Assembly (NCBI GenBank): GCA_007130345.1
Contig: SLSP01000405.1
Span: 1 to 7,995, forward strand
Length of the DNA: 7,995 bases
Origin: Thermoflexales bacterium
GTDB taxonomy: Bacteria > Chloroflexota > Anaerolineae > B4-G1 > SLSP01
Direction: 5' to 3'
Shown: positions 1 to 5,020 of the stretch, one piece after another
Numbering within the stretch: position 1 is the first letter of the stretch
Layout: each line of letters begins with the position of its first letter
The notes under the pieces: generated by a model
Databases searched by the model: none
What the model was told of the DNA's origin: nothing
Seen by the model: only the letters and a program-made list of their open reading frames with translations
Translations under genes and position numbers: made by a program

Positions 1-113
1 GCCGATGCGTCCAGGCGCACGTCCCACGCCCGGTACACCGCGCCCATCCCGCCTTCGCCCAACTTCTTGGCGATGCGATACCGTGACTGTAATAGTGTTC
101 CTGGATTTAGCAT
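1..113 (-). CDS. Ser/Thr protein kinase, PknB-like, N-terminal fragment (runs off left edge)
   Basis: Only the first 37 residues are visible; the rest lies beyond base 1. The stretch LGEGGMGAVYRAWD (residues 18-31) is the glycine-rich nucleotide-binding loop of bacterial Hanks-type Ser/Thr kinases. The run before it (SRYRIAKKLG) is the usual lead-in to this loop. The conserved lysine of the following VAIK-type strand would come just past the window edge. Such kinases phosphorylate cytoplasmic proteins on Ser/Thr and often carry a transmembrane segment with an extracellular sensor; none of that can be judged here. The ATG at 113-111 is supported by a GAGG ribosome-binding site (121-124 on the plus strand) with a 7-nt spacer. 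It lies 42 nt after the ruvB stop on the same strand, so it may be co-transcribed with ruvB. Family assignment is firm; substrate and specificity are unknown. Confidence 0.85.
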   Translation of the reverse strand, partial: MLNPGTLLQSRYRIAKKLGEGGMGAVYRAWDVRLDAS

Positions 114-126
114 AGTGTAACCTCGT

Positions 127-140
127 GGCAAATGGCAAAT
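127..140 (-). repeat. Two tandem heptamers (ATTTGCC x2) in the kinase leader
   Basis: On the minus strand this reads as two exact copies of ATTTGCC. It ends 13 nt before the kinase start codon, just ahead of its GAGG site. Twelve of the bases (TTGCCATTTGCC) recur in the leader of rlmE at 4389-4400, in the same orientation relative to the gene. Function unknown; it could be a short tandem repeat of the intergenic type. Confidence 0.6.
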
Positions 141-155
141 TATGAATCAGTGCAA

Positions 156-1178
156 TTAAAACAACGTCCCTTGCGCGCCGTCATCGTAGGGGATGTCGAG
201 GTGCTCGTAGGCCAGCCGGGTGGCGGCGCGGCCACGCGGCGTGCGGTCGATGAAGCCGAGTTGCAGCAGGTACGGTTCGACTACGTCCATGATCGTGTCG
301 GACGCCTCGCCAATGGAGGCCGCGATGGTGTCGAGGCCCACCGGCCCGCCGCCGAACTTCTCGATGATGGCGCGGAGCACCCGGCGATCCAGGTCGTCCA
401 ACCCGCGCCCGTCGATTTCGAGCAGCGCGAGGGCGTCGGCAGCGATCTGCGCGGTGATGACGCCATCGCCGCGCACCTGAGCGTAATCGCGCACGCGACG
501 CAGGAGGCGCAGGGCCACGCGGGGCGTGCCCCGTCCGCGCCGGGCGATCTCCTCACGGCCTTCCGGCTCCAGCGGCACGTCCAGCGCGCGCGCGGCCCGA
601 TCCACAATCCGCGCCAAATCCGCCGTCTCGTAGAAATCGAGGCGGTAGATCGCGCCGAATCGCGTCCGCAGCGGGGCCGAGAGCAAGGCCAGCCGCGTCG
701 TCGCGCCGATGACGGTAAAACGCGGCAGGCTCAGGCGCACGGTGCGCGCGCCCGGCCCCTGCCCGATGACCAAGTCGAGCGCGAAGTCCTCCATCGCCGG
801 GTAGAGAATCTCCTCGACGGCTTTGCCCAGGCGGTGAATCTCGTCGATGAACAGCACCTCGTGCTCGTGCAGGTTGCTAAGGATGGCAGCCAGATCGCCG
901 GCTCGCTCGATGGACGGCCCCGCCGTAATGCGGATCTTGGCCCCCATCTCGTTGGCCGCGATATGGGCCAGCGTGGTCTTGCCCAAGCCCGGCGGCCCGT
1001 AGAAGAGGGCGTGCTCCAGCGCCTCGCCGCGCCCCTGCGCCGCTTCGATGAGGATGCGCAGGTTCTCGCGCACGCGATCCTGGCCGATGAGGCCGTCCAA
1101 CCGTTGCGGGCGCAGCGCGCGATCCAGCACGATCTCTTCCGGTTCGGCCTGGGGCGCTACGGTTCGTTGTTCGTCCAT
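156..1178 (-). CDS. ruvB: Holliday junction branch migration DNA helicase RuvB
   Basis: RuvB is the hexameric AAA+ motor that, loaded by RuvA, drives branch migration of Holliday junctions in recombinational repair; RuvC then cuts the junction. The 340-residue length is normal. Visible elements: N-terminal RALRPQRLDGLIGQ (20-33), Walker A GPPGLGKTT (61-69), Walker B LFIDEIH (109-115), sensor 1 GATTR (158-162), a likely arginine finger R173 in LRTRFG, sensor 2 GTPR (217-220), and a C-terminal winged-helix region with TPRGRAATRLAYEHL (313-327). The ATG is preceded by AAGGA (plus-strand 1183-1187) at 4 nt, and the protein begins where RuvB proteins usually do. ruvA and ruvC are not adjacent: upstream is a lipoprotein gene 304 nt away, downstream a kinase gene. 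After sensor 2 the sequence is VALRLLRR, where many RuvB proteins have IANRLLRR, a mild divergence. Identification is secure. Confidence 0.97.
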   Translation of the reverse strand: MDEQRTVAPQAEPEEIVLDRALRPQRLDGLIGQDRVRENLRILIEAAQGRGEALEHALFYGPPGLGKTTLAHIAANEMGAKIRITAGPSIERAGDLAAILSNLHEHEVLFIDEIHRLGKAVEEILYPAMEDFALDLVIGQGPGARTVRLSLPRFTVIGATTRLALLSAPLRTRFGAIYRLDFYETADLARIVDRAARALDVPLEPEGREEIARRGRGTPRVALRLLRRVRDYAQVRGDGVITAQIAADALALLEIDGRGLDDLDRRVLRAIIEKFGGGPVGLDTIAASIGEASDTIMDVVEPYLLQLGFIDRTPRGRAATRLAYEHLDIPYDDGAQGTLF

Positions 1179-1231
1179 AGTGTCCTTAAAGTTGGGTGAT
1201 GCGAAGATTTTGACGCTACTGAAAGAACCCT

Positions 1232-1328
1232 AAAAATCCGATTTTTTAGAAACTTGATACTACAGGTAGATTTTTCGCGTGCGAATTTCATATAGGTAGT
1301 AGGTCGCGTGTGCAAAAATCGGATTTTT
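1232..1328. repeat. 15-nt perfect inverted repeat pair upstream of ruvB
   Basis: AAAAATCCGATTTTT at 1232-1246 and its exact reverse complement at 1314-1328 are separated by 67 nt. Each copy is itself nearly symmetrical, with 7-nt arms around one central base. They could be paired operator sites flanking the ruvB promoter, or the two arms of a long stem in a leader transcript. A third GATTTTT occurs at 1269-1275. Pattern seen directly; function inferred. Confidence 0.6.
1287..1315 (-). promoter_or_regulatory. Weak candidate promoter for ruvB
   Basis: On the minus strand TTGCAC (plus 1310-1315) is followed after exactly 17 nt by TATGAA (plus 1287-1292). That is 3/6 and 4/6 matches to the -35 and -10 consensus. 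It lies in the AT-rich block, about 110 nt ahead of the ruvB start, and its -35 overlaps the right copy of the 15-nt inverted repeat. The match is weak and other sites are possible. Confidence 0.25.
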
Positions 1329-1395
1329 GAACTTTTTTCAGGGGACTCAGATTTTGTGACCGTAATCATCACGCATCGGGTAGTCTCCCCCTATC

Positions 1396-1420
1396 TTCGC
1401 ACGATTTGCGAAAGTCGCAA
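1396..1420. repeat. Two overlapping, mutually exclusive short hairpins
   Basis: TTCGCA (1396-1401) can pair with TGCGAA (1407-1412) across 5 nt. TTGCGA (1406-1411) can pair with TCGCAA (1415-1420) across 3 nt. Both use the same middle strand, so only one can form at a time. They lie in the transcript downstream of the lipoprotein gene or in a long ruvB leader. Stems are only 6 bp, so this may be chance. Confidence 0.35.
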
Positions 1421-1443
1421 CCGGGCGCGTGGGGGTGTTCTCC

Positions 1444-1476
1444 AGACCTGTCAGGTTTTCAAAACCTGACAGGTCT
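1444..1476. repeat. Perfect 33-nt palindrome (16-bp arms, 1-nt centre), REP-like or terminator hairpin
   Basis: The arm AGACCTGTCAGGTTTT (1444-1459) and its exact reverse complement (1461-1476) flank a single C at 1460. Each arm holds its own 11-nt odd palindrome (ACCTGTCAGGT at 1446-1456 and its complement at 1464-1474). The element begins 6 nt after the lipoprotein stop codon on the minus strand, so its transcript can form a strong 3' hairpin. No U-tract follows the full hairpin, so a classical intrinsic terminator is not certain; transcript stabilisation or a dispersed palindromic repeat are alternatives. Confidence 0.75.
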
Positions 1477-1482
1477 CCCGAT

Positions 1483-2754
1483 TCAGGGCTGCAACTGATC
1501 GCGCTCGCCCTCCACGGTGATGAGCACCTCATCCACTGTAGAGAATTGCAGCAACGTCTGCTCAATCTGCTGGTGGATGGTGGTCACGCTCATCGAACCG
1601 CCGGGATGGGCCAGCAGTTCCCGCGAGAAATCGACGCGGGCCAGGCCGTCCACGATGGTCAGATCGCGGATGACCACGCGCTCGCCCCACGTCTCGTCGC
1701 GCAAGGCGTGTGTCAGCACGTCTGCGGGCAGCGGGATGAGGGTATCGAAGCCCGCCGCGTTGCCGGGAACCGGCCCCCAGAGCAGCGTTTCCAGCGCGGC
1801 GCGTCCGATGCCCAGGGTGCGCGGTAGATGTCGCCGCGCTGCTGTGACCTCCTCGCCCACAACCCAGTAGACATCGACGCCCAGCGCGCCGGGGTCATCG
1901 GGATGCAGCACGCGCAGATGTTGGGCGGCGGCCAAGCTGCCATCCGCCGTGTAGAGCCCGAGCAGCGCCTCCTGCGAAACCGGATGCGTGTCCCTGTCCC
2001 ATCCGGCGGCTACGGCCAGCAGGCCGCGCCCATCCAGGCCGGGTAACAAGGTGGCGGCCAGCACGTCCTCCGTGCCATCCCGCCATTCCAGGATCAGCGT
2101 GGCGGCCTCGCCGGGCGTGCCGAGGCGCGCCCACACGCGCAGCGGTAGCGTGACCTCGGCCAGCGGCTCCGGCGACTCGATGACGCCCATCCCTTCGCCC
2201 AGGGTGACGTGGGCGGTGGCACGGGCTATGACGCTGCCATCCTTCGCGCTGAAATCCAGCACCTCGACGCGACCGGGGCCGGGGGCACCGCCGTAGAAGA
2301 TCTCGACGTCGAAGGTGCCGCGGCTGCCGTACTCCCCTTCGACCATGATGGGCACTTCGGCCACGCGGCGATCTTGCGCGTCGTAGACGTGGATGACCAG
2401 CGTCGCTTCAAAGGGTATCTGCGCGGTGCTGCCGACGACGCGCAGCGGATTGCCCACCGTGTCTCCGTCCGCGGGCGCGGTCAACACAATCTCTTGTGGG
2501 GTCACAGCCAGGGAGGTGGGAGTCGGCGGTGGCGGCGTGGGAGAGGCCGGAACGGGCGTCGCGGTGGCGGGCGCGGGCGTGTCAGTGGGCGGGAGCGGGG
2601 TCGCGGTCGGAGGGGCGGTCGCGGTGGCCGTCGCTGGCGCGTCATCTGGGGTCACGCTCACTGTGGGCAAAGGCGTGGGCCGCTCGCCCCGCAGGGTACA
2701 GCCTGTCAGAGCCAACAGCATCAACATCACTATCCATCGCGGCAATGTACGCAT
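1483..2754 (-). CDS. Gmad2/GerMN-domain lipoprotein with Thr/Pro-rich stalk
   Basis: A 423-residue exported lipoprotein. The N-terminus has basic residues, a hydrophobic core and the lipobox LTGC (16-19), giving lipid attachment at C19. Residues about 24-85 are a low-complexity Thr/Pro/Ala stalk. Residues about 88-185 (from EIVLTAPADGDTV through ARATAHVTL) resemble the Gmad2 immunoglobulin-like domain. About 190-285 looks like a further beta-rich segment I cannot name. About 293-416 is a GerMN domain (VDVYWV, ALETLLWGPVPG, LARVDFSREL, TIHQQIEQTLLQF, VDEVLITVEG). GerMN was first described in spore germination protein GerM but occurs in many non-sporulating bacteria, so a germination role should not be assumed; an envelope or cell-wall role is an inference. 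The ATG has a strong AAGGAGG site (plus 2760-2766) 5 nt upstream. It is divergent from hflX and is followed by a palindrome. Confidence 0.88.
   Translation of the reverse strand: MRTLPRWIVMLMLLALTGCTLRGERPTPLPTVSVTPDDAPATATATAPPTATPLPPTDTPAPATATPVPASPTPPPPTPTSLAVTPQEIVLTAPADGDTVGNPLRVVGSTAQIPFEATLVIHVYDAQDRRVAEVPIMVEGEYGSRGTFDVEIFYGGAPGPGRVEVLDFSAKDGSVIARATAHVTLGEGMGVIESPEPLAEVTLPLRVWARLGTPGEAATLILEWRDGTEDVLAATLLPGLDGRGLLAVAAGWDRDTHPVSQEALLGLYTADGSLAAAQHLRVLHPDDPGALGVDVYWVVGEEVTAARRHLPRTLGIGRAALETLLWGPVPGNAAGFDTLIPLPADVLTHALRDETWGERVVIRDLTIVDGLARVDFSRELLAHPGGSMSVTTIHQQIEQTLLQFSTVDEVLITVEGERDQLQP
2500..2682 (-). repeat. Low-complexity Thr/Pro/Ala-coding tract of the lipoprotein
   Basis: This encodes residues about 25-85 of the lipoprotein, a run of degenerate short TP, AT and PP units with a few charged residues. 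It probably forms an extended stalk between the lipid anchor and the folded domains. The strongly biased composition creates spurious Gly/Arg-rich open frames on the plus strand. Confidence 0.75.
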
Positions 2755-2759
2755 AGCTT

Positions 2760-2766
2760 CCTCCTT
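2760..2766 (-). promoter_or_regulatory. Strong ribosome-binding site for the lipoprotein gene
   Basis: On the minus strand this reads AAGGAGG, a full match to the anti-Shine-Dalgarno sequence, 5 nt before the ATG at 2754-2752. It fixes the start and is the strongest such site in the window. Confidence 0.8.
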
Positions 2767-2781
2767 TTAGGGTGTGGATTA

Positions 2782-2847
2782 CGTCAAACTTCAAACGTCA
2801 GGCGTTATCGTGGCAGAATTTTGACGTTTGACGCCTCACGTTTGACT
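2782..2847. repeat. Inverted pair of heptamer arrays (TTTGACG family)
   Basis: The right array holds TTTGACG at 2820-2826 and 2827-2833, a diverged unit at 2834-2840 and TTTGACT at 2841-2847, all in one 7-nt register. The left array is in the opposite orientation: CGTCAAA (2782-2788), CTTCAAA (2789-2795) and CGTCAGG (2796-2802), also in 7-nt register. Between them 2791-2805 and 2831-2845 form a 15-nt inverted repeat with one mismatch. It lies in the divergent control region, so an operator or a transcript hairpin is possible; a mobile or slippage-derived repeat is equally possible. Confidence 0.65.
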
Positions 2848-2884
2848 ATCAGCCTCAAGGTTAGCATAGAAAGTCCGGCATAGC

Positions 2885-2942
2885 AACTGGAAACCCGAAG
2901 ATGGCTTTGCGCACAGTACTTGCTCATCCTCGGTTTCCGGTT
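2885..2942. repeat. Long imperfect inverted repeat upstream of the hflX promoter
   Basis: The arm at 2885-2903 pairs with 2925-2942 with one bulged C, one G-T and one A-C mismatch, around a 21-nt loop. The core GGAAACC (2889-2895) matches GGTTTCC (2932-2938). It lies just upstream of the -35 region of hflX. If that promoter is right, it is not in the hflX transcript and would act as DNA, or in the leader of the divergent lipoprotein gene. Confidence 0.5.
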
Positions 2943-2951
2943 ATCATGACG

Positions 2952-2980
2952 TTTAGGATACGGCTATCTACTATTATAAT
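2952..2980 (+). promoter_or_regulatory. Candidate sigma-70-type promoter for hflX and downstream genes
   Basis: A perfect TATAAT (-10) at 2975-2980 is preceded after 17 nt by TTTAGG at 2952-2957, a 3/6 match to the -35 consensus. Transcription would start near 2987, giving an hflX leader of under 20 nt. The spacer is locally AT-rich against a GC-rich background, which supports it. Confidence 0.55.
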
Positions 2981-3004
2981 ACACGCGCAGAGGATGTGGA
3001 GTTT

Positions 3005-4345
3005 ATGGGACATCGGAGTTCGGTACAGGAGACTATCGCCCCCCCGGAGAAGGCGTACCTGGTCGGTGTGGAATGGAAAGCGATTCCGGCGGGCGCGTAT
3101 TTGCCGGAGGCGTGGGCGCCGGAGTATTCGTTGGCCGAGTTGGAGCGCCTGGCCGATACCGCCGGGCTGGATGTCGTGGGGCAGACGGTGCAGAAGCTAG
3201 AACGCCCCAACCCGGCGACGTTCATCGGCAAGGGGAAGACCGCCGAGGTCGCGGAGATGGCGCGCACCCTGGATGTCAACGTCGTGATCTTCGACGACAA
3301 GCTTACGCCGCGTCACCAGCGTGAGTTGGAGGCCGTCTTCGGCAAGGATGTCAAGGTGATGGATCGCACCGCCCTGATTTTGGACATCTTCGCGCAGCAC
3401 GCGCACACCAAAGAAGGCGCGCTCCAGGTCGAACTGGCGCAGTACGAGTATCGGCTGCCCCGCCTCACGCAGACGTGGACACAGCACACGCTGACCCGCC
3501 AGGCCGGCGGGCGCGCGGGCGGGAGCACGGGCGGCGTCGGCTTGCGTGGCCCCGGCGAGACCAAGCTGGAGATGGATCGTTTCGCCATCCGGCGGCGCAT
3601 CTCGCAGATCAAGGATGAGTTGGAAGATGTGCGCGCCCATCGCTTGCGCCATCGCCAGCAGCGGCGACGCAGCGGCCTGCCGACCATCGCGCTGGTGGGC
3701 TACACCAACGCCGGGAAATCGACGCTGCTCAATGCCCTGAGCGGGGCCAAGGTCTACATCGCGGATCAGCTCTTCGCCACCCTCGACCCCACCACCCGGC
3801 GCGTCGAACTGCCCGGCGGGACGGTCATCCTGCTCACGGATACCGTCGGCTTCATCCAAAAGCTACCCACCGAGTTGGTATCCGCGTTCAAAGCGACGTT
3901 GGAAGAAGTGACCGAGGCGGATGTGCTGCTGCACGTCATCGACGTGAGCCACCCGCGCGCCCAGGCACAGGCCCGCGCCGTCTACCAGACGCTCAGAGAC
4001 ATCGAGGCGGACGAGCTGCCGCTTATCAACGTGCTCAACAAGATCGACCGCCTGCCAAGCCCGGAGGCCGCCGGCACCGCGCTGGCCGACCTCCCCGATA
4101 GCGTCGCCATTTCCGCGCGCACGGGACGCGGGCTGCCGGAGCTACTGGCCGAAATCGAAACCGTGCTGGAATCCGAGATGCAGCGCATCACCGTGCTTCT
4201 CCCCTTCGACCGGGGCGACTTGGTGAGCCTGTTCCACGAGCGCGGCCTGATAGAAGACGAAACCCACAGTGTCGCGGGAACACACATCGAAGGCCGCCTG
4301 CCAGAGCATCTGATACACCAACTAGAACCCTACCGGGAATTTTGA
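3005..4345 (+). CDS. hflX: GTPase HflX
   Basis: HflX is a translational GTPase-family protein that binds the large ribosomal subunit and splits stalled ribosomes under heat or antibiotic stress. Numbered from the ATG at 3005 (446 residues): the N-terminal HflX domain contains RPNPATFIGKGK (67-78); a glycine-rich linker with GGVGLRGPGETKLEMDR (176-192) precedes a basic helical region; the G domain shows G1 GYTNAGKST (232-240), switch I FATLDPTTR (257-265), G3 DTVGF (279-283), G4 NKID (345-348) and G5 SAR (370-372). A short C-terminal domain follows. An in-frame GTG at 2996 is possible, but the AGAGGA at 2989-2994 is too close to it and sits 10 nt before the ATG, so the ATG is preferred. It is the first gene of a likely operon, 66 nt before rlmE. 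Length and motifs are normal. Confidence 0.95.
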   Translation: MGHRSSVQETIAPPEKAYLVGVEWKAIPAGAYLPEAWAPEYSLAELERLADTAGLDVVGQTVQKLERPNPATFIGKGKTAEVAEMARTLDVNVVIFDDKLTPRHQRELEAVFGKDVKVMDRTALILDIFAQHAHTKEGALQVELAQYEYRLPRLTQTWTQHTLTRQAGGRAGGSTGGVGLRGPGETKLEMDRFAIRRRISQIKDELEDVRAHRLRHRQQRRRSGLPTIALVGYTNAGKSTLLNALSGAKVYIADQLFATLDPTTRRVELPGGTVILLTDTVGFIQKLPTELVSAFKATLEEVTEADVLLHVIDVSHPRAQAQARAVYQTLRDIEADELPLINVLNKIDRLPSPEAAGTALADLPDSVAISARTGRGLPELLAEIETVLESEMQRITVLLPFDRGDLVSLFHERGLIEDETHSVAGTHIEGRLPEHLIHQLEPYREF

Positions 4346-4350
4346 TAGGA

Positions 4351-4381
4351 GCGTGTTGCGTATTTGCGCAACACGCAACAC
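4351..4381 (+). repeat. Perfect 10-bp hairpin with tandem heptamers between hflX and rlmE
   Basis: GCGTGTTGCG (4351-4360) pairs exactly with CGCAACACGC (4367-4376) around a 6-nt loop. The right side also contains GCAACAC twice in tandem (4368-4374 and 4375-4381). It begins 5 nt after the hflX stop. No T-run follows, so a full terminator is unlikely; partial attenuation, mRNA processing or protection of the hflX 3' end are possible. The heptamer structure links it to the other intergenic repeats here. Confidence 0.6.
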
Positions 4382-4386
4382 TATGT

Positions 4387-4400
4387 CATTGCCATTTGCC
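4387..4400 (+). repeat. Heptamer pair in the rlmE leader, shared with the kinase leader
   Basis: The sequence reads as CATTGCC followed by ATTTGCC. Its 12-nt core TTGCCATTTGCC (4389-4400) is the same as minus-strand 138-127 in front of the kinase gene. In both cases it lies 11-13 nt before the start codon with the ribosome-binding site between. Meaning unknown. Confidence 0.5.
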
Positions 4401-4401
4401 T

Positions 4402-4407
4402 AAGGAG
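4402..4407 (+). promoter_or_regulatory. Ribosome-binding site that fixes the rlmE start
   Basis: AAGGAG ends 4 nt before the ATG at 4412. It selects this start over an in-frame ATG at 4364, which lies inside the hairpin and has no such site. Confidence 0.75.
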
Positions 4408-4411
4408 CCTT

Positions 4412-5014
4412 ATGTCGCACTGGCGCAAACAACAGCGCAAAGAAACGTACTTCCAGCGGGCCAAGCAAGAGGGCTATCGCGCCCGCTCGGCCTATAAGCT
4501 GATCCAGATTCAGCAGAAATTCCGCATCCTCCGGCATGGCAACGTCGTGGTGGATTTGGGCGCGGCCCCCGGTTCGTGGTCGCAAGTCGCCATCCAGGAG
4601 GTGGGGAGGCGCGGCAAGGTCATCGCCATTGACCTCCAGGAGATTGAACCGATCCCCGGCGTGACCATCCTGCAAGGGGATATGACCGATCCCACAATCC
4701 AGGCGCAGATTATCGAAGCGGCGGGCGGGCAAGCTGATGTGATTCTGAGCGACGCGGCCCCGTCCACCACCGGCGTCAAACTGCGCGATCACGTCATCTC
4801 GATGGAACTGGGCCACGCGGCTCTGGACGTGGCGAAGGCCCTGCTCAAACCCGGACGCCACCTGGTCATCAAGGTCTTCCAGGGCGAAGACCTCCCCCAA
4901 CTGATTCACGACGTCAAGATGGCCTTCCATCCGGTGAAAATCCACAGCCCCAAAGCCACCCGCAACGAAAGTTGGGAAACTTTCATCGTCGCACGGGGAT
5001 TCAAGGGAGAATGA
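4412..5014 (+). CDS. rlmE: 23S rRNA (uridine 2552-2'-O)-methyltransferase RlmE (FtsJ/RrmJ)
   Basis: RlmE transfers a methyl group from S-adenosylmethionine to the 2'-OH of U2552 in the A-loop of 23S rRNA, a late step in 50S assembly. The 200-residue protein has the RSAYKL motif (25-30), SAM motif I VVVDLGAAPGSWSQVA (45-60), an acidic ribose-binding region IAIDLQEIEP (71-80), ILSDAAPSTTG (111-121), and HLVIKVFQGED (150-160). Lined up by spacing with the E. coli enzyme, the K-D-K-E catalytic tetrad is K29, D114, K154 and E189, all present. Length fits the family (about 209 in E. coli). A 16-codon upstream extension to 4364 is rejected because AAGGAG sits just before 4412 and the N-terminus then begins as expected (SHWRKQQRKETYFQRAK). 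It follows hflX and overlaps the ribosome-binding site of the next gene. Confidence 0.95.
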   Translation: MSHWRKQQRKETYFQRAKQEGYRARSAYKLIQIQQKFRILRHGNVVVDLGAAPGSWSQVAIQEVGRRGKVIAIDLQEIEPIPGVTILQGDMTDPTIQAQIIEAAGGQADVILSDAAPSTTGVKLRDHVISMELGHAALDVAKALLKPGRHLVIKVFQGEDLPQLIHDVKMAFHPVKIHSPKATRNESWETFIVARGFKGE

Positions 5015-5020
5015 GGTTCT

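Larger units (their letters stand above)
1179..1482. other. 304-nt spacer between the lipoprotein gene and ruvB, no gene seen
   Basis: Both neighbours run on the minus strand, so this is the 3' side of the lipoprotein gene and the 5' side of ruvB. I see no credible coding sequence. The only minus-strand open frame here (1157-1372) overlaps the ruvB start and has no recognisable content. The part at about 1200-1345 is clearly AT-richer than the genes and should contain the ruvB promoter. The part at about 1380-1482 is GC-richer. Inside are a 15-nt inverted repeat pair, two overlapping short hairpins and a perfect 33-nt palindrome, listed separately. Confidence 0.7.

Noticed and set aside
132..1199. 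Plus-strand open frame of 355 codons opposite ruvB
   Set aside because: It is the antisense shadow of ruvB, whose motifs are unmistakable; the translation is Arg/Gln/Val-rich without any domain.
1157..1372. Minus-strand 71-codon frame overlapping the ruvB start
   Set aside because: It has no clear ribosome-binding site or recognisable motif and lies in the AT-rich regulatory block.
1444..1476. CRISPR repeat or integration site
   Set aside because: It is a single copy in the window with no spacers, no cas genes, no integrase and no tRNA nearby.
1483..2754. Evidence of sporulation from the GerMN domain
   Set aside because: GerMN and Gmad2 domains are widespread in non-sporulating bacteria, and no other spore gene is present.
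2209..2883. Plus-strand Gly/Arg-rich frame of 224 codons
   Set aside because: It is produced by the antisense of the Thr/Pro stalk of the lipoprotein and extends into the spacer; no domain and no supporting start.
2996..3004. GTG start for hflX three codons upstream
   Set aside because: The only Shine-Dalgarno-like sequence (2989-2994) is 1 nt from it, too close; the ATG at 3005 has a workable spacing. The choice changes only three residues.
3197..3859. Minus-strand open frame of 220 codons opposite hflX
   Set aside because: It overlaps the HflX G domain in antisense and has no recognisable content.
4364..4411. Upstream start for rlmE giving 16 extra residues
   Set aside because: It lies within the hairpin loop region without a ribosome-binding site; AAGGAG directly precedes the ATG at 4412 and the family N-terminus starts there.
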